Below are positions 61,372 to 64,000 of a DNA stretch of 64,000 nucleotides, piece by piece (positions within the stretch are counted from its first letter, which is position 1; the number at the start of each line of letters is the position of its first letter). The stretch comes from Macrostomum hystrix. Taxonomy: Eukaryota; Platyhelminthes; Macrostomidae. A program made the translations under genes and the position numbers. The notes below the pieces were generated by a model. It did no database searches, was not told where the DNA came from, and was given only the letters and a program-made list of their open reading frames with translations. The stretch is taken from NCBI GenBank assembly GCA_950097015.1, contig CATNEN010000038.1, forward strand, positions 16,760,001 to 16,824,000, written 5' to 3'.

Positions 61372-63497
61372 ATGCTTCTGCGTAGGGTCGGTTTTACAGC
61401 AACCAAGCGACTGCCGCTGACCCTCACACTGGGCGCACTGCTGCTTCTGCTAGTCATGTACTGCCGATTCGGCTTCGTGTCGGATGCTTACTACAGTGAT
61501 CCGCGGCTAGCTGCTCACATTCGTGACAGGTTTCCACTGCCTCCGGCTTTGAGACCGTCCGTGGCTGGACGCGGCTCTGTGACCATCCGGACGGTGCACT
61601 TCATGCACAAGAGTCACACCATATTGCCGCAGCACAGACCGTTTCTAGCCAGCTGGAGGTGCGATTTTATTAATTGAGATTGGGGAATTTCTTTCGTATC
61701 TAGAATCGAACCCCCAACCTTCAAATTGGGAGTCCGACGCTCTAACCCCTATAGGTTAAAACGCTTACTGTAGCGCAACAACAAGAATTCGTCTAATTCC
61801 GGCAGATTAACTGAACAACAAAACTCAGCTGTTGTCTTTACCAAGCCTTATTAATTCTTCTGCCAACACAGACAGAAAAAAGTCAAAGTAGAAATTTGCA
61901 TAGCAGAATTGTATTCAGCCAGAAGGTCAGCCAACAGTGCTGCAAATCGAAAAATATATTGTCTTGCAATGCCATTATAAGCTTATCGGCTACGAAAGTA
62001 TACCTTTAATAATTTTTTTATACAAAAATCCAACATTTTCGCTCACCACCTGGCCAGATAACAAATCTGTTCTATTTCTTCGTCCTTGCAATAGACTAGC
62101 AATCCACTCGATTAGTTTATCTGTTTAGTTCTTTCTCATCCTGGGACCTTATCTATGGACTATATAGATAGGGAATAACAATGATGCAATGACTCATCAT
62201 ATAAGCGAATTCCTCACGCGGCCTCACTGCAGGGAAGTCTACCCGAAATACGACCTGTACTTCTGGACCGACGCCGATATCGACCAGCTTCTCGATGTCC
62301 GCTACCCGGAGCTCAAGAACTTCTACGCCAAGCGACTCAGCAATCCGCTGGAGAGGTCCGACTTCGCCAGAGTCCTGATCCTTCACGCCTTCGGCGGCTG
62401 GTACGCCGATTTGGACGCAGGCTGCCAGCTCAGCGCCGAGAACCTCACCGAGCAGCATTCGCTCATCGTCCCTCTGGAGCCGTTCTTGCACGCCTTGGTG
62501 CCATTCAAGCGCAGACGGCTAGTCAACAATGCCATCATGTACAGCCGGCCCGGACATCCGTTCTGGATGTTCTTGATCAGTCGGATTGCAGATGAGATTT
62601 CTGTACTGCCGCAAACTCCCAGGTGAGTTAAATTCTAGCTGAACTGGGTGAGGAGGAAAAGTTAGCCAAGCCATTCAAGCATTACTAGCCCTGCCAAAAA
62701 CTAATTAACCGTATTTATAATAATAATAGTCATATTTGCAGGCGGACTGAGGGCAATGGCACATTATTTGGTGAAAGTAGACCCGCAGCCAGCGAGGAGG
62801 CAATTCTGCCCACTTCGCTGACTCCTGAGCACACACGCACACAGCGGTGTACGAGACATCTGCCCTGACTTTCTCATCGTCAGGCAGTATACGCTTTTAC
62901 TGTGCCTTGAAGGTTGGCCCTCAAGGGCGTAAATTTCACGTCAAGCTCCCAAGCCTTCTCTCCGCGGCTTAGGTAGGACAACTGACCGCTTTAAGTAAGT
63001 AAGTGCGTAAGTAAAGATCTCGTACGTTTAAGATCCCCAATAGGAAATTTATATCATGTCAATCGAAACGCTTGTTTCTTCGCTTCTACAGGCTAAAAAT
63101 CGACGCTGTGAAAACCACCGGACCTTTGACAATGAGCCTGGCGATGGAACAGTTCGCTGCCGCCTATGCCGATCAATGCGGCAATATTAACGACGGCCTG
63201 GGCCGCCAATTCGGCTGTCCGTACGTGCCAGGGCCGAGAAGATTTCTGCCCCTAATAGACAACAGCAGCCGGTGGCTGGCCGACTGGGCCAAGCTGATGT
63301 GCCCGACGGTCCTGTTCGAGCCTGGCATCATCGCCGAGTGCCGGCGTTTGCGAAGCAGCAACTTCGTCAACAGCCTGCCGCCGGATGCCTACACATATCA
63401 CGCTTTCATGCATCTGACAGGTGTCAAAGGCCAGGCGGTTAACATTAGCAGCTGGGGCCTGGACATCAGGTTGAGGCCCATGAGTTATCTTGCGTAG
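61372..63497 (+). CDS. GT32 (OCH1-like, DxD) glycosyltransferase, 3 exons
   Basis: Exons 61372-61658, 62233-62622 and 63092-63497 join in phase (2, 2) to give 360 residues. A type II signal-anchor is seen at about 13-31 (LPLTLTLGALLLLLVMYC), so it is Golgi-lumenal. Family blocks are IRTVHFMHKS and LASW (HxxW-type start), YDLYFWTDADIDQLL, SDFARVLILHAFGGWYADLD, whose final DLD is the DxD metal and sugar-nucleotide site, and later NAIMYSRPGHPFW and VKTTGPLTM. The order matches the Pfam Gly_transf_sug fold found in OCH1-like alpha-mannosyltransferases and in A4GALT-type enzymes; donor and acceptor cannot be predicted. The ATG at 61372 directly precedes the anchor. Intron 1 holds a SINE-2 head fragment, intron 2 a SINE-1. 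Confidence 0.9.
61690..61765 (-). mobile_element. SINE-2 head fragment
   Basis: AGAATCGAACCCCCAACCTT (B box complement) and GCTCTAACCCCTATAGGTTA (A box complement) in tRNA-like spacing. The body is missing. It lies in GT32 intron 1. Confidence 0.7.
62725..62985 (-). mobile_element. SINE-1 copy without tRNA head, GT32 intron 2
   Basis: Complement of SINE-1 from the AAT tail at 62719 through GACCCGCAGCCAGCGAGGAG, CTGACTCCTGAGCACACACG and TTTCTCATCGTCAGGCAGTA to CTTCTCTCCGCGGCTTA. The tRNA-derived head is lost. Confidence 0.85.
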
Positions 63498-64000
63498 AAT
63501 CCTTTCCGAATTTTGTCCTTCATATACAGTAAACAGCTGATCATTACATTTTTATGAGGACCTTCATCTGCTTTGAAGCTGCTGGATGAAAGATTAATTT
63601 AAATTATTTTATGCAAACTTTTTATGTTTAGTATTTGCCTCTAAGTTCTTGTTCCAAACACTGTAGTGTATTAAAAAATATGCATTAAAAAACTGGGGCT
63701 TGTCGCGACTTTCGTCTCTGCCTTCTGTCCTCTATTCACTCTTTCGTTCTCTGCACTTTTCTTGTTTACATCGTCCAGTTCAATCTAGTTCTTTCTCTCT
63801 CGTTATCTCTGCGGCTGATCTCTCATTATCTATCCTGGCGGTTGGTCCGCCACTCACGTTCTAGCCTCCTCTCCTACCCTCAGTCGCGCACTCTTGTTTA
63901 TCGTACCACCAACCTGATTCAGTCTGTGCAACTTAACCATGTTTAAATTTATAGTCTAGGGCACAACGCCCTCTCACACTTCACTTGTCTTCGCTACTCT
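63498..64000. other. GT32 downstream region with dispersed repeat W
   Basis: 63498-63690 is the presumed 3' UTR side. 63700-64000 matches repeat W at 50515-50830 in block order and is cut by the window end. Confidence 0.55.

Overview
The window is animal nuclear DNA. Genes have GT-AG introns, and two of them encode innexins, which points to an invertebrate. A motile-cilium dynein is also present. The innexin loop pattern and the repeat-rich, moderate-GC background suggest a protostome, perhaps a lophotrochozoan or free-living flatworm; the species cannot be fixed from sequence alone.

Five protein-coding genes were assembled exon by exon, with matching splice phases throughout. They are innexin A (+, 8055-12260, 3 exons, 460 aa); a core-1 beta-1,3-galactosyltransferase-like GT31 protein that has lost its DxD motif (+, 16787-18925, 4 exons, about 349 aa); innexin B (-, 20375-21796, 3 exons, 413 aa); a single-headed inner-arm axonemal dynein heavy chain of the DNAH3/7/12 class (-, 57746 down to 25737, 42 exons joined, 4231 residues plus an unresolved N-terminus); and a GT32/OCH1-like DxD glycosyltransferase (+, 61372-63497, 3 exons, 360 aa), head-to-head with the dynein. 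They do not form an operon. The two innexins may contribute to the same gap junctions, the dynein acts in cilia or flagella, and the two glycosyltransferases are Golgi type II membrane proteins.

Layout: 1-8054 holds tandem arrays, a mariner, a SINE and a large palindrome. 8055-21796 holds the two innexins and the GT31 gene, with a terminal-inverted-repeat (TIR) element carrying a 59-bp satellite array at 13964-16305. 21797-25736 is intergenic foldback DNA. 25737-57746 is the dynein, its introns loaded with SINEs, MITEs and minisatellites. 57747-61371 is the divergent intergenic region, and 61372-63497 is the GT32 gene.

The most unusual content is the mobile and repeat DNA. It includes two tRNA-headed SINE families with ATT tails, a roughly 0.5-kb MITE family (called X here) with nested insertions, hAT-like MITEs with 8-bp target duplications that carry minisatellites, several long near-perfect foldback palindromes sharing a CCATAGAC-type motif, and several cases of one element inside another that give a relative insertion history.
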